Made by a program: the position numbers and the translations under genes
Shown: in pieces, positions 1-5,126 of the stretch
Numbering within the stretch: the first letter of the stretch is position 1
Layout: each line of letters starts with the position of its first letter
Notes under the pieces: generated by a model
The model's database searches: none
The model's input: the letters and a program-made list of their open reading frames with translations, nothing else
What the model was told of the DNA's origin: nothing
Assembly (NCBI GenBank): GCA_013331535.1
Contig: DUGF01000027.1
Location: 644 to 6,260, forward strand
DNA from: Microcaldota archaeon
Lineage (GTDB): Archaea > Micrarchaeota > Micrarchaeia > Anstonellales > Bilamarchaeaceae
Direction of reading: 5' to 3'
Length of the DNA stretch: 5,617 bases

Positions 1-1058
1 GTCTTCTTCTGTTTCTTGCGTTGTTCGTTTCAGGGCCTGTTCTTGGTTTTCTTGCTGTAAATGTAAAAGGAGCTTTACCAAATCAGGACGCAATGAGTGG
101 CGGAGTGGCAGAAAGCGCAACGCGCAGTCTTGATGGTTTCCTAATCTTGTGGTTTGCTTTACTTTTTGGCGGAGGAATGTTCTTTGTTCTTCTTGCAAGT
201 ATTTTGATGTATGGGGTCGTAGTGCTTGGCGCGCTTTCCTCAACCGTATTCTCAGGAACAACTGCAATTCAGGATACTAATCCAGGGGCAACGTTTCTTC
301 TTCCTGGAATAAACATTCCATTCCTGGAAGGTATAATCGCGCTTTTGGTTATTCTTGTAGTTCATGAGGGTGCGCATGCGATTCTTGGTAAAATGGCACG
401 TGTTCCAATTCTTTCCTCAGGAGTTGTATTGTTCGGAGTACTTCCAGTTGGTGCGTTCGTTGAACCTGACGAAGAGTATCTTAAGAAAATTGAAAAATCG
501 AAACAGACGCGGGTTCTTGTCGCCGGTTCAACCGCCAATCTCATTACCTCGGTAATAGTCTTCATAATCTTTGTTGGTTTCATGTTTTCCGCGTTTGCAC
601 TAAACCTGAATGAGCGCGGTCTTCTTGTTGCAACCGGAGACTTATCCGGAACACTCCAGAAAGGCGATATGATCTACAAACTCAATGGAGAAGATGCGCT
701 CGGATACAAGAATATTTCAATCCAGAAAAATTCAACGGTTGCACTCTCAACCAATCGCGGGGATATTTCACTCAAGACAAACGGAGACGGCAAAATGGGA
801 ATAACTTTTTATCCGCTTAACGGCGGCTCGCTGATCTTCGCAAAATTCAAATACGGATTTTTGGATTTCATTTATCTGACGCTTGGGTTAATCTTCGCAC
901 TTAATTTCGTAGTGGGCACGATAAATCTGCTTCCGCTTCCGTTCTTTGACGGTTACAGAATTTTGGAATTAAATGCGCCGCATCCATTGATTGCAAAGGC
1001 GTTTATGATAATAACGCTGGTTGCATTTTTGATGAATTTTGTGCCGTGGTTGTTTTGA
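1..1058 (+). CDS. Site-2 protease family (M50) intramembrane zinc metalloprotease, 5' partial
   Basis: The reading frame is already open at the left edge (first full codon at base 3, reading LLLFLAL), so the true start lies upstream and the TTG at 21 is not a likely start. The zinc-binding motif HEGAH (HExxH) is at 363-377 inside a hydrophobic helix. The third metal ligand sits in NLLPLPFFDG at 924-953, the NxxPxxxxDG signature of M50 proteases. AGSTANLI near 525-545 matches the position of the conserved AGPxxN segment. About six hydrophobic segments are visible. Between the second and third catalytic helices lies a soluble stretch (about 605-830) with GDxIYKLNG, typical of a PDZ domain. By family knowledge it cleaves membrane-embedded substrates, often anti-sigma-like or membrane-tethered regulators; its substrate here is unknown. 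All three metal-ligand motifs are intact, so it should be active. The gene ends in TGA, 64 bases before the next gene. Confidence 0.95.
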   Translation, partial: LLLFLALFVSGPVLGFLAVNVKGALPNQDAMSGGVAESATRSLDGFLILWFALLFGGGMFFVLLASILMYGVVVLGALSSTVFSGTTAIQDTNPGATFLLPGINIPFLEGIIALLVILVVHEGAHAILGKMARVPILSSGVVLFGVLPVGAFVEPDEEYLKKIEKSKQTRVLVAGSTANLITSVIVFIIFVGFMFSAFALNLNERGLLVATGDLSGTLQKGDMIYKLNGEDALGYKNISIQKNSTVALSTNRGDISLKTNGDGKMGITFYPLNGGSLIFAKFKYGFLDFIYLTLGLIFALNFVVGTINLLPLPFFDGYRILELNAPHPLIAKAFMIITLVAFLMNFVPWLF

Positions 1059-1075
1059 CCGTTACCACTGGTCAA
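1055..1075. repeat. Inverted repeat TTGACC-N9-GGTCAA overlapping the protease stop codon
   Basis: Two perfect 6-base arms (1055-1060 and 1070-1075) flank a 9-base spacer. The left arm contains the protease TGA stop. The repeat ends about 15 bases upstream of the TATA box of the next gene. It could be a small hairpin at the end of the protease transcript or an operator for the following gene. No T-run follows it, so it is not a convincing terminator. Confidence 0.45.
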
Positions 1076-1090
1076 TCATAAATAACAACA

Positions 1091-1098
1091 TTTAAATA
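1091..1098 (+). promoter_or_regulatory. TATA box of the GHKL ATPase-domain gene (leaderless)
   Basis: TTTAAATA is centred about 28 bases before the ATG at 1123. Archaeal transcription usually starts about 25-28 bases after the TATA centre, so the mRNA should begin at or within a few bases of the start codon. No Shine-Dalgarno sequence precedes the ATG, which fits a leaderless message. Confidence 0.65.
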
Positions 1099-1122
1099 CA
1101 TAGCAACACAAAATCAATACTT

Positions 1123-2298
1123 ATGGCACAGATACTGCTTAATGGCGGTGAATCAAAAACAAGTCTTAGAATACTCCATAGCCCGCCCCAGAAGCTCGTA
1201 ACGGCATATCGCGAATTAGATTGTATACGCCATGAATTGGAATCTTTCAGGCAGAGGTTTTCTTCGGTTCCTGCAAAGAGCGAAGCAGTCTATAGTATAA
1301 TCGAAGTTGGCAATGGGATTAACTCTCGCTATTCCAGGCTGCTGGAATCGTGCGCTGACATGCTTATGAAAGAGGCTGTGGAAATGTCTCCGAACAGCAG
1401 GGCGTATTATCTGCCCGTGCTCGTCTTTCTCAGCCGCGCGTCAAATTCGCATTCCATCCTTCCGTTCATGAAATATCTTGGGGAGTATGCTGCCGACCTA
1501 AGCATTTCTGAGAGGAGAAACATTCAGCGCGAGAATGCATCCCCGTCATTTCGCGGCTTTATAAAAGAGCGTATTGCAGAATCCCTAAGAATCTGTGAAG
1601 CCTACCGTGCGCTTATGTCAAATAGCCTTGATTCGTCAATGCGGTTTTTTTCCTTGGGCGAGATATTGCACTCTATCCTTAACATCCAGCGACAACTAAG
1701 CGAATACAATCGTGGCGAGCCGGAACTTCATAGGAAAGGGGTTAGTTTCATTCCGGAGCCCACCGGGGACATATTCGGAATCCCTTCTCTGGCGTATTTT
1801 CTAATTCATCAGGTAATAAGCAATGCATTCAAGGCAACTTTCGTGGTTCGGCATGCTCTAAAACAAAATGGGCGCACTCTTTCAAAAGAGTATTCTGGCA
1901 TGCCAGAATTGGATGATCCGCGAATAACCGTTTCGCTTAATTCGAGCAGTGTGGATTCAGTTGCCATTGCTGTTTGCGATAATGGCATAGGAGTTCCGGA
2001 AGGAAGGCTTGGAGAGCTGGTTGCAGTTAACTGGGAGTCAGTTTATTTCGGTACTGAGAATATGGCTATGCTGAAAACTATTGCCGGAGTGTTGGGTGAT
2101 GCATCCGAGCGCCGAGAATATTTGCGTGCATTCAATGCCTTTACTGTATCTGCCGGCAGTTCAGTTTCTTTGTTCCCATTCATATCAGACCTGCTCGGGG
2201 TGGATATGGTTCTTTCAAGTTCTGGGATAGGAAAAGGCTTTAGAGCAGAAATAGTTTTTCCGGTTGATCTGGCGCTGAAAACAAGAGAGCAAGATTAA
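1123..2298 (+). CDS. Orphan protein with C-terminal GHKL (histidine-kinase-like) ATPase domain
   Basis: The 391-residue product has no signal peptide or membrane segment, so it should be cytosolic. Residues 1-170 are mostly helical and match no domain I recognise. Residues about 175-195 (EILHSILNIQRQL) form a helix with His183 where a dimerisation/phosphoacceptor helix could sit, but the surrounding H-box is not canonical. The ATPase domain spans about 215-382. The N box is HQVISNAFKA (229-238, Asn234). The G1 box is CDNGIGVP (285-292). The terminal strand turn is SSGIGKGFRAEIVFP (366-380). The second glycine box expected near 345-350 reads GSSVSL instead of a GxGxGL form, so the ATP lid is degenerate. 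No receiver-domain gene is visible. It could be a divergent histidine kinase, a serine/PDK-like kinase, or a nucleotide-binding sensor without phosphotransfer. The ATG is fixed by the TATA spacing. It converges on S8e with an 11-base gap. Confidence 0.78.
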   Translation: MAQILLNGGESKTSLRILHSPPQKLVTAYRELDCIRHELESFRQRFSSVPAKSEAVYSIIEVGNGINSRYSRLLESCADMLMKEAVEMSPNSRAYYLPVLVFLSRASNSHSILPFMKYLGEYAADLSISERRNIQRENASPSFRGFIKERIAESLRICEAYRALMSNSLDSSMRFFSLGEILHSILNIQRQLSEYNRGEPELHRKGVSFIPEPTGDIFGIPSLAYFLIHQVISNAFKATFVVRHALKQNGRTLSKEYSGMPELDDPRITVSLNSSSVDSVAIAVCDNGIGVPEGRLGELVAVNWESVYFGTENMAMLKTIAGVLGDASERREYLRAFNAFTVSAGSSVSLFPFISDLLGVDMVLSSSGIGKGFRAEIVFPVDLALKTREQD

Positions 2299-2300
2299 TC

Positions 2301-2314
2301 TCCTAAATCCTAAA
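2301..2314. repeat. Tandem 7-base duplication at the convergent gene junction
   Basis: TCCTAAA occurs twice head to tail, filling the gap between the GHKL gene stop (2296-2298) and the S8e stop (complement of 2310-2312). The second copy contains the S8e stop codon. It is probably a small slippage duplication without function. Confidence 0.6.
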
Positions 2315-2690
2315 GAAGAACTCCATTAACTAATCCATCCTGTCCAACGCGGTTCGTGACTTTTACCTTTCCTACTTCGGTATTAAGCACCGCACCTTTG
2401 GTTATGATGTTTTGTCTTACGTATTCGGGATTGTGGCTTTCAACAACGCCAAGTATCTTTGCCTTTTTCATCCCATTCTTTGTTACTACATTTACAAAAG
2501 CAGCCTTTTTGATGCGAAGTCTTTGGTTTCCACCTCTTACCCTGGAAGTGCTTCGCACATCTTTATCCGAAACTTTTGTTGCAGTGAATGCACTGCCTAT
2601 TTGCGCAAGCCTTTTGTTCTCTGACGGAATTCTCTTTCCGCCGGTTCCTGCTGAAACTTTCTTTATCCTTGGTCTGTGATACTGCTGCAT
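2310..2690 (-). CDS. rps8e: 30S ribosomal protein S8e
   Basis: The 126-residue basic product matches archaeal S8e along its length. The N-terminus is rich in Lys and Arg. The family blocks RVRGGNQRLR (about 51-60), KKAKILGVVE (about 74-83), the YVRQNIITKGA segment (about 90-100) and the C-terminal TNRVGQDGLVNGVLL are all present. The length is normal for archaeal S8e (about 125-130). It is a structural protein of the small ribosomal subunit in archaea and eukaryotes and has no bacterial counterpart, so it anchors the window in Archaea. The start is supported by a GAGGTG ribosome binding site five bases upstream. It is transcribed divergently from the Cgi121 gene. Confidence 0.97.
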   Translation of the reverse strand: MQQYHRPRIKKVSAGTGGKRIPSENKRLAQIGSAFTATKVSDKDVRSTSRVRGGNQRLRIKKAAFVNVVTKNGMKKAKILGVVESHNPEYVRQNIITKGAVLNTEVGKVKVTNRVGQDGLVNGVLL

Positions 2691-2695
2691 GAATA

Positions 2696-2701
2696 CACCT
2701 C
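2696..2701 (-). promoter_or_regulatory. Ribosome binding site of S8e
   Basis: Read on the minus strand the bases are GAGGTG, complementary to the archaeal 16S 3' end, with a five-base spacer to the ATG at 2690. This indicates a leadered mRNA, unlike the neighbouring plus-strand genes. Confidence 0.75.
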
Positions 2702-2738
2702 AATGTAAAATTGGCAAAAGCTTTAATATTGGCACACC

Positions 2739-2746
2739 TTTTAAAT
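2739..2746. promoter_or_regulatory. Divergent promoter with TATA box between S8e and Cgi121
   Basis: TTTTAAAT lies about 26 bases before the Cgi121 ATG, predicting a leaderless Cgi121 mRNA. Its core TTTAAA is a palindrome. Read on the minus strand (ATTTAAAAGG) it would start transcription near 2716, giving S8e a leader of about 26 bases that keeps its ribosome binding site. A second minus-strand candidate, TATTAAAG at 2721-2728, would start transcription near 2698 and truncate that site, so the shared box is the better fit. Confidence 0.55.
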
Positions 2747-2768
2747 CCTTATCCTGCTGGTTGAGTAT

Positions 2769-3164
2769 ATGTTCGTAGTCCGTGTTTCATCATCTCTTGG
2801 AAAAAATGCGCTTCTGGATATCGCTGCCACGCATGAACTTCTTCTTTTGCGTCCATCCGTAGTCTCCTCAAAAAAGCAACTTGATCTCGCACTCCATCTC
2901 GCGAAAAAATCCTTCGGGACTAAGGCATCGATCGCAAAGAAATTTCATCTCGAATTCCTCCTGTGGCTTGCTGGCTGCAAGGATATCCGAAAAGCATTTG
3001 CGGAAACAACTTTCACTGACGAGAAAAATATTCTTGTGATTTCGTTCGGGAGCGGCACAAAAAAACAAATCATGGATTCTCTTTCTGCAAAAGAAAAGAA
3101 GTTACTGTTTTCAGATAAATTTGAGCCGCTCGAGCTGGAACGGATTTCCTTAAGTAGAGTTTAA
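2769..3164 (+). CDS. cgi121: KEOPS complex subunit Cgi121 (tRNA t6A37 synthesis)
   Basis: The 131-residue product resembles the archaeal Cgi121/TPRKB family. The clearest block is HLEFLLWLAGCKDIRKAF (60-77), matching the family pattern E-hLL-LSG-rqI-A. It is preceded by a helix (LDLALHLAKKSF, 38-49) and followed by a strand ILVISFG (88-94). In characterised archaea Cgi121 binds the kinase Bud32 at the end of the KEOPS complex and recruits tRNA, aiding threonylcarbamoyl transfer to A37 by Kae1. At 131 residues it is somewhat short for the family (about 145-175). No other KEOPS gene is in the window. The ATG agrees with the TATA spacing and there is no Shine-Dalgarno sequence. Identification rests on the central block and overall length rather than on a catalytic motif, since the family has none. 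Confidence 0.85.
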   Translation: MFVVRVSSSLGKNALLDIAATHELLLLRPSVVSSKKQLDLALHLAKKSFGTKASIAKKFHLEFLLWLAGCKDIRKAFAETTFTDEKNILVISFGSGTKKQIMDSLSAKEKKLLFSDKFEPLELERISLSRV

Positions 3165-3176
3165 AGTAGAATTTAA
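3153..3176. repeat. Imperfect 12-base tandem duplication spanning the Cgi121 stop codon
   Basis: AGTAGAGTTTAA (3153-3164) is followed directly by AGTAGAATTTAA (3165-3176), identical at 11 of 12 positions. The first copy ends with the Cgi121 stop; the second supplies another in-frame TAA four codons later. It looks like a recent local duplication that added a backup stop. Confidence 0.65.
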
Positions 3177-3177
3177 T

Positions 3178-3306
3178 TTATTCCTGCTTAATCTCTTTGT
3201 TGGAATGTCTGAGCATTTTTCTCTGATTTTCAGTTCGGGCTTTGTTTATATTGAACATCTTTTTGTTTTTCATATGCCTGATATGGCTTGCTGGCATCCC
3301 CATCAT
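3178..3306 (-). CDS. Small basic protein of 42 residues, unrecognised
   Basis: An ATG at 3306 (or the adjacent second ATG at 3303) opens a frame of 42 residues ending in TAA. It starts MMGMPASHIRHMKNKKMF and continues with KARTENQRKM and HSNKEIKQE. It contains 11 Lys/Arg and 3 His against 3 Glu, so it is strongly basic, as expected for a small RNA- or ribosome-binding protein. AGGGGTGA, containing GGTGA complementary to the 16S 3' end, precedes the start. It lies 43 bases after the stop of the winged-helix repeat gene on the same strand with no clear TATA box of its own, so it is probably co-transcribed. I do not recognise the family. It fills the otherwise empty gap between two convergent genes, which supports it being real, but a chance frame cannot be excluded. 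Confidence 0.5.
   Translation of the reverse strand: MMGMPASHIRHMKNKKMFNINKARTENQRKMLRHSNKEIKQE
3260..3270 (+). terminator. Possible oligo-T terminator for Cgi121
   Basis: The plus strand has T5-G-T5 about 95 bases after the Cgi121 stop, preceded by other T-rich stretches (3214-3230). Archaeal termination mainly needs oligo-T in the coding strand. The same bases encode Lys/Asn codons of the opposite small gene, so the T-run may be incidental. Confidence 0.25.
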
Positions 3307-3308
3307 TT

Positions 3309-3313
3309 TCACC
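3309..3313 (-). promoter_or_regulatory. Ribosome binding site of the small basic gene
   Basis: On the minus strand the sequence is GGTGA within AGGGGTGA, two bases before the first ATG (3306) and five before the second (3303). The spacing slightly favours the second ATG. Confidence 0.5.
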
Positions 3314-3349
3314 CCTGAGTTGAATCGTTTGTCTAACTGGAAGTAGAAT

Positions 3350-4933
3350 CTATCCTTTCTCCAATTCCCTCAAAAGCAGCTCCTTATCTATTGGTAAGTC
3401 TATCCTCAGAGTCTTGTGTATGAAATCAAACATCTCAACAAACTTTGCCTTATTCGCCGCCGTATCTGAGTAAATCCTTTTTGCCATGTCCTTTAGTTTA
3501 ATATCTTTACCTACCAGTTCGTAAAGCATTACACCCTCTTTTCCATATTTTTTATATATCGCATACCCTTCATCTCCGTATTTCTTGCGCACATCCGTGC
3601 GCGGCATGGCTTTGAGCATGACAAGACGTTTTTCAAGAAGAAATGCAAGCACGGTTTCCACTTCATAAAGTGGTATGGCGTTCTTAATCGCAAAATCAAT
3701 GATATCATTCTTTCCATTTACGTCTTCAAGTATTTTTCCTCCCCGGTCACCAAATTTCAGCAGTACATTGCTTTTTGCATAAAGTGCCTGCACCATATCC
3801 ACTGGCGTCTTTATCGGAACATTTATCGGTCCAACTTCTTTTTTTGCACTACTGGTTTCTATTGCTTCGTCTTCTTCTTCGGCAAGCGGTTTGAATCCGC
3901 TTTCCGCAACCGTTGGCGCAGGCTCTTCTTTCTTTTTCTCTCCACCCGGGTATTCCAGTTTGATTATTCCTTCTTCATCCATGAAGTCAAGCATCTCAAC
4001 CAGTTTTGATTCGCTTACTCCCGTTTCCTTTATTATTTCTTCAGCCGTTCTTTGGCCGTCAATGAGCTTATATACTTTTATGCCAGTCTCTCCATATTTA
4101 TCTTTGATAATTCTTTCAACAGGACTTAGTTCGTCTTCTTCTGCACCATGGTGAGAAACCGGTTCTATATCCTCTTTCATTTCCAGTTGAGTCGTTTCCA
4201 ATTCTTCTTCGTGCGATTTTTCCGGTTCCTCTTTTTCTGTTTCGGATTCTACGTTTTCAGTTTCCGGTTTCTCAGTTTCAAACTCCATCCCACTCTTCGG
4301 TTCTTCTTTCGTTTCCTCTTTCTCCTCTGCCTTTTCCTCTTCTGCTTCTATTGGTTCGAACTCCTCTTTTTTCTCTTCAACTTTCTCCTCAATCGGTTCC
4401 TCTTCCTTAGCCTTCTTTTTAGTCTGCTCTTCTTTCTCAGGAATTTCCTCTTCCAATCCAATTGGTTCTATTTCTATCGGTTCAATTTCGTCAGGTGTTT
4501 CGGAAAGTTCCGGTTCCTTTTCGTTATCCCTCCTTTTTCCTTCTTCGGACTCTTCCTTTGGCTTCAACAAATCTTTTTTCACCCAGGGTGGTGCAAGTTC
4601 TTTTTTAATTGGTTCCGGTTCTTCTATTCCCTCTTTTTTCTCCTCTTCTTTTGGTTTTTCAGCTTTGGCAGAACCTGATTCTACTGCTGTAAGTTCTATC
4701 ATCCCTGCCTCTTCCATGTAACTAAGCATTTCTGCGAATATGTCTGGTTCTATTTCCAAATCCTTTCTAAGCTCTTCGGCGGTTCTTTTACCAGTAATTG
4801 CTTTGTAGATATGGAGTCCGAGTTCTCCGAATTTTTTGAGAAGAAGATTTTGATTCTTGAATCTGTTAAGCGGACCCTTTTCTATTTTCGTTATCTTGTA
4901 ATCTATTCCAGGTTCCATCGTCATCAGAATCAC
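3350..4933 (-). CDS. Large winged-helix-repeat protein with long acidic linker, function unknown
   Basis: The 527-residue frame holds four related units. Unit 1 (34-81) and unit 2 (278-326) align closely on K-x-x-G-E-x-G-x-x-x-Y-K, then G-x-R-T-A-E-E, then E-M-L-x-x-M-x-E-[AE]-G-x-I. Unit 3 (393-440, starting KFGDRGGKI) and unit 4 (462-512, starting KYGKEGVML) are more diverged; a half unit KKYGDEGYAIYK (450-461) precedes unit 4. The helix pattern ending in EEGIIKLEY suggests winged helix-turn-helix folds. Residues about 83-268 are a Glu/Lys/Pro-rich, probably disordered linker with repeated EPI motifs and one hydrophobic island APPWVKKDLL (114-123). There is no signal peptide or membrane segment. 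The GTG at 4933 lies about 24 bases after a TATA-like box; in-frame ATGs at 4924 and 4918 are alternatives. It may be a DNA-binding or scaffold protein; no catalytic motif is visible. It is divergent from another HTH gene. Confidence 0.88.
   Translation of the reverse strand: MILMTMEPGIDYKITKIEKGPLNRFKNQNLLLKKFGELGLHIYKAITGKRTAEELRKDLEIEPDIFAEMLSYMEEAGMIELTAVESGSAKAEKPKEEEKKEGIEEPEPIKKELAPPWVKKDLLKPKEESEEGKRRDNEKEPELSETPDEIEPIEIEPIGLEEEIPEKEEQTKKKAKEEEPIEEKVEEKKEEFEPIEAEEEKAEEKEETKEEPKSGMEFETEKPETENVESETEKEEPEKSHEEELETTQLEMKEDIEPVSHHGAEEDELSPVERIIKDKYGETGIKVYKLIDGQRTAEEIIKETGVSESKLVEMLDFMDEEGIIKLEYPGGEKKKEEPAPTVAESGFKPLAEEEDEAIETSSAKKEVGPINVPIKTPVDMVQALYAKSNVLLKFGDRGGKILEDVNGKNDIIDFAIKNAIPLYEVETVLAFLLEKRLVMLKAMPRTDVRKKYGDEGYAIYKKYGKEGVMLYELVGKDIKLKDMAKRIYSDTAANKAKFVEMFDFIHKTLRIDLPIDKELLLRELEKG
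4130..4687 (-). other. Low-complexity Glu/Lys-rich linker segment of the repeat protein
   Basis: This part of the coding strand is strongly purine-rich, so the plus strand reads as runs of TTC, CTT and TCC. It encodes residues about 83-268 between repeat units 1 and 2. EPI occurs at residues 107, 151, 156, 179 and 193, with EPV at 257. The composition explains a long Phe/Leu-rich frame on the opposite strand, which is not a gene. Confidence 0.85.
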
Positions 4934-4952
4934 GTATCATTTGCGGATTATA

Positions 4953-4960
4953 GTTTATAG
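4953..4960 (-). promoter_or_regulatory. TATA-like box of the winged-helix-repeat gene
   Basis: Read on the minus strand this is CTATAAAC, centred about 24 bases before the GTG at 4933 and 33 bases before the ATG at 4924. Transcription would start near 4930-4933, so the message is leaderless or nearly so. A second candidate, TATAAT at 4947-4952, would fit the ATG at 4924. The GTGAT at 4929-4933 could alternatively act as a ribosome binding site for that ATG. Confidence 0.45.
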
Positions 4961-4973
4961 ATTAATCTCGTGC

Positions 4974-4987
4974 ATTGCTTTCGCAAT
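4974..4987. repeat. Inverted repeat ATTGC-TTTC-GCAAT
   Basis: Two perfect 5-base arms surround a 4-base loop, upstream of the repeat-protein promoter. It could form a small hairpin or be a dyad site for a DNA-binding protein. Confidence 0.4.
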
Positions 4988-4991
4988 CTTT

Positions 4992-5020
4992 ATCCGCTTA
5001 GCTATTACATAAGCGTGGAT
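4992..5020. repeat. Inverted repeat ATCCGCTTA ... TAAGCGTGGAT
   Basis: Nine-base arms (4992-5000 and 5010-5020) pair completely apart from a two-base bulge in the right arm, around a 9-base loop. It lies mid-way between the two divergent promoters, where a shared operator would be expected, though an RNA structure is also possible. Confidence 0.5.
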
Positions 5021-5030
5021 TAAAAATATT

Positions 5031-5090
5031 GGTGATTGGCTCGTGCCATCCAGCAAGAGCCTGGGCCAGTAGCAAACCTTCATGGCCCTG
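5031..5090. other. GC-rich intergenic island with two adjacent hairpins, possible structured RNA or operator
   Basis: These 60 bases are 60% GC (36 of 60), against 32% for the preceding 90 bases (29 of 90). Two inverted repeats lie side by side: GGCTC at 5038-5042 with GAGCC at 5057-5061, and GGGCCA at 5063-5068 with TGGCCC at 5083-5088. Both have 14-base loops. An alternative fold pairs TGGC (5037-5040) with GCCA (5045-5048). A TATA-like TTAAAAATAT (5021-5030) sits on the left. I see no tRNA, C/D-box or H/ACA signature, so the RNA reading is speculative. Confidence 0.35.
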
Positions 5091-5096
5091 TATATC

Positions 5097-5104
5097 TTTT
5101 TAAA
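5097..5104 (+). promoter_or_regulatory. TATA box of the HTH coiled-coil gene (leaderless)
   Basis: TTTTTAAA is centred about 26 bases before the ATG at 5127, as in the other plus-strand genes, and no Shine-Dalgarno sequence is present. This spacing decides the start in favour of 5127 over the in-frame ATG at 5082, which would lie upstream of the box. Confidence 0.65.
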
Positions 5105-5126
5105 CCATACATTCGTGTATACTGGC

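Noticed and set aside
362..583. Small frames overlapping the protease around the HEGAH region
   Set aside because: They are out-of-frame or antisense to a protease with intact catalytic motifs.
1663..1700. His183 as the phosphoacceptor of a histidine kinase
   Set aside because: The helix EILHSILNIQRQL lacks the usual acidic residue and Pro pattern of an H-box, so a phosphoacceptor cannot be claimed from sequence.
2356..2679. Plus-strand frames opposite S8e
   Set aside because: Antisense shadows of an unmistakable ribosomal protein gene.
4148..4678. Long Phe/Leu-rich plus-strand frame resembling a membrane protein
   Set aside because: It is the antisense of the Glu/Lys-rich linker: GAA/GAG/AAA codons read backwards give Phe, Leu and Ser. 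It has no promoter or ribosome binding site.
5031..5090. tRNA, C/D-box or H/ACA guide RNA in the GC-rich island
   Set aside because: No cloverleaf or T-loop consensus, no RTGATGA/CTGA box pair and no correctly placed ACA were found on either strand.
5082..5126. In-frame upstream ATG at 5082 as the start of the HTH coiled-coil gene
   Set aside because: It lies upstream of the TATA box that fits a leaderless start at 5127, and the extra 15 residues do not resemble part of the domain.
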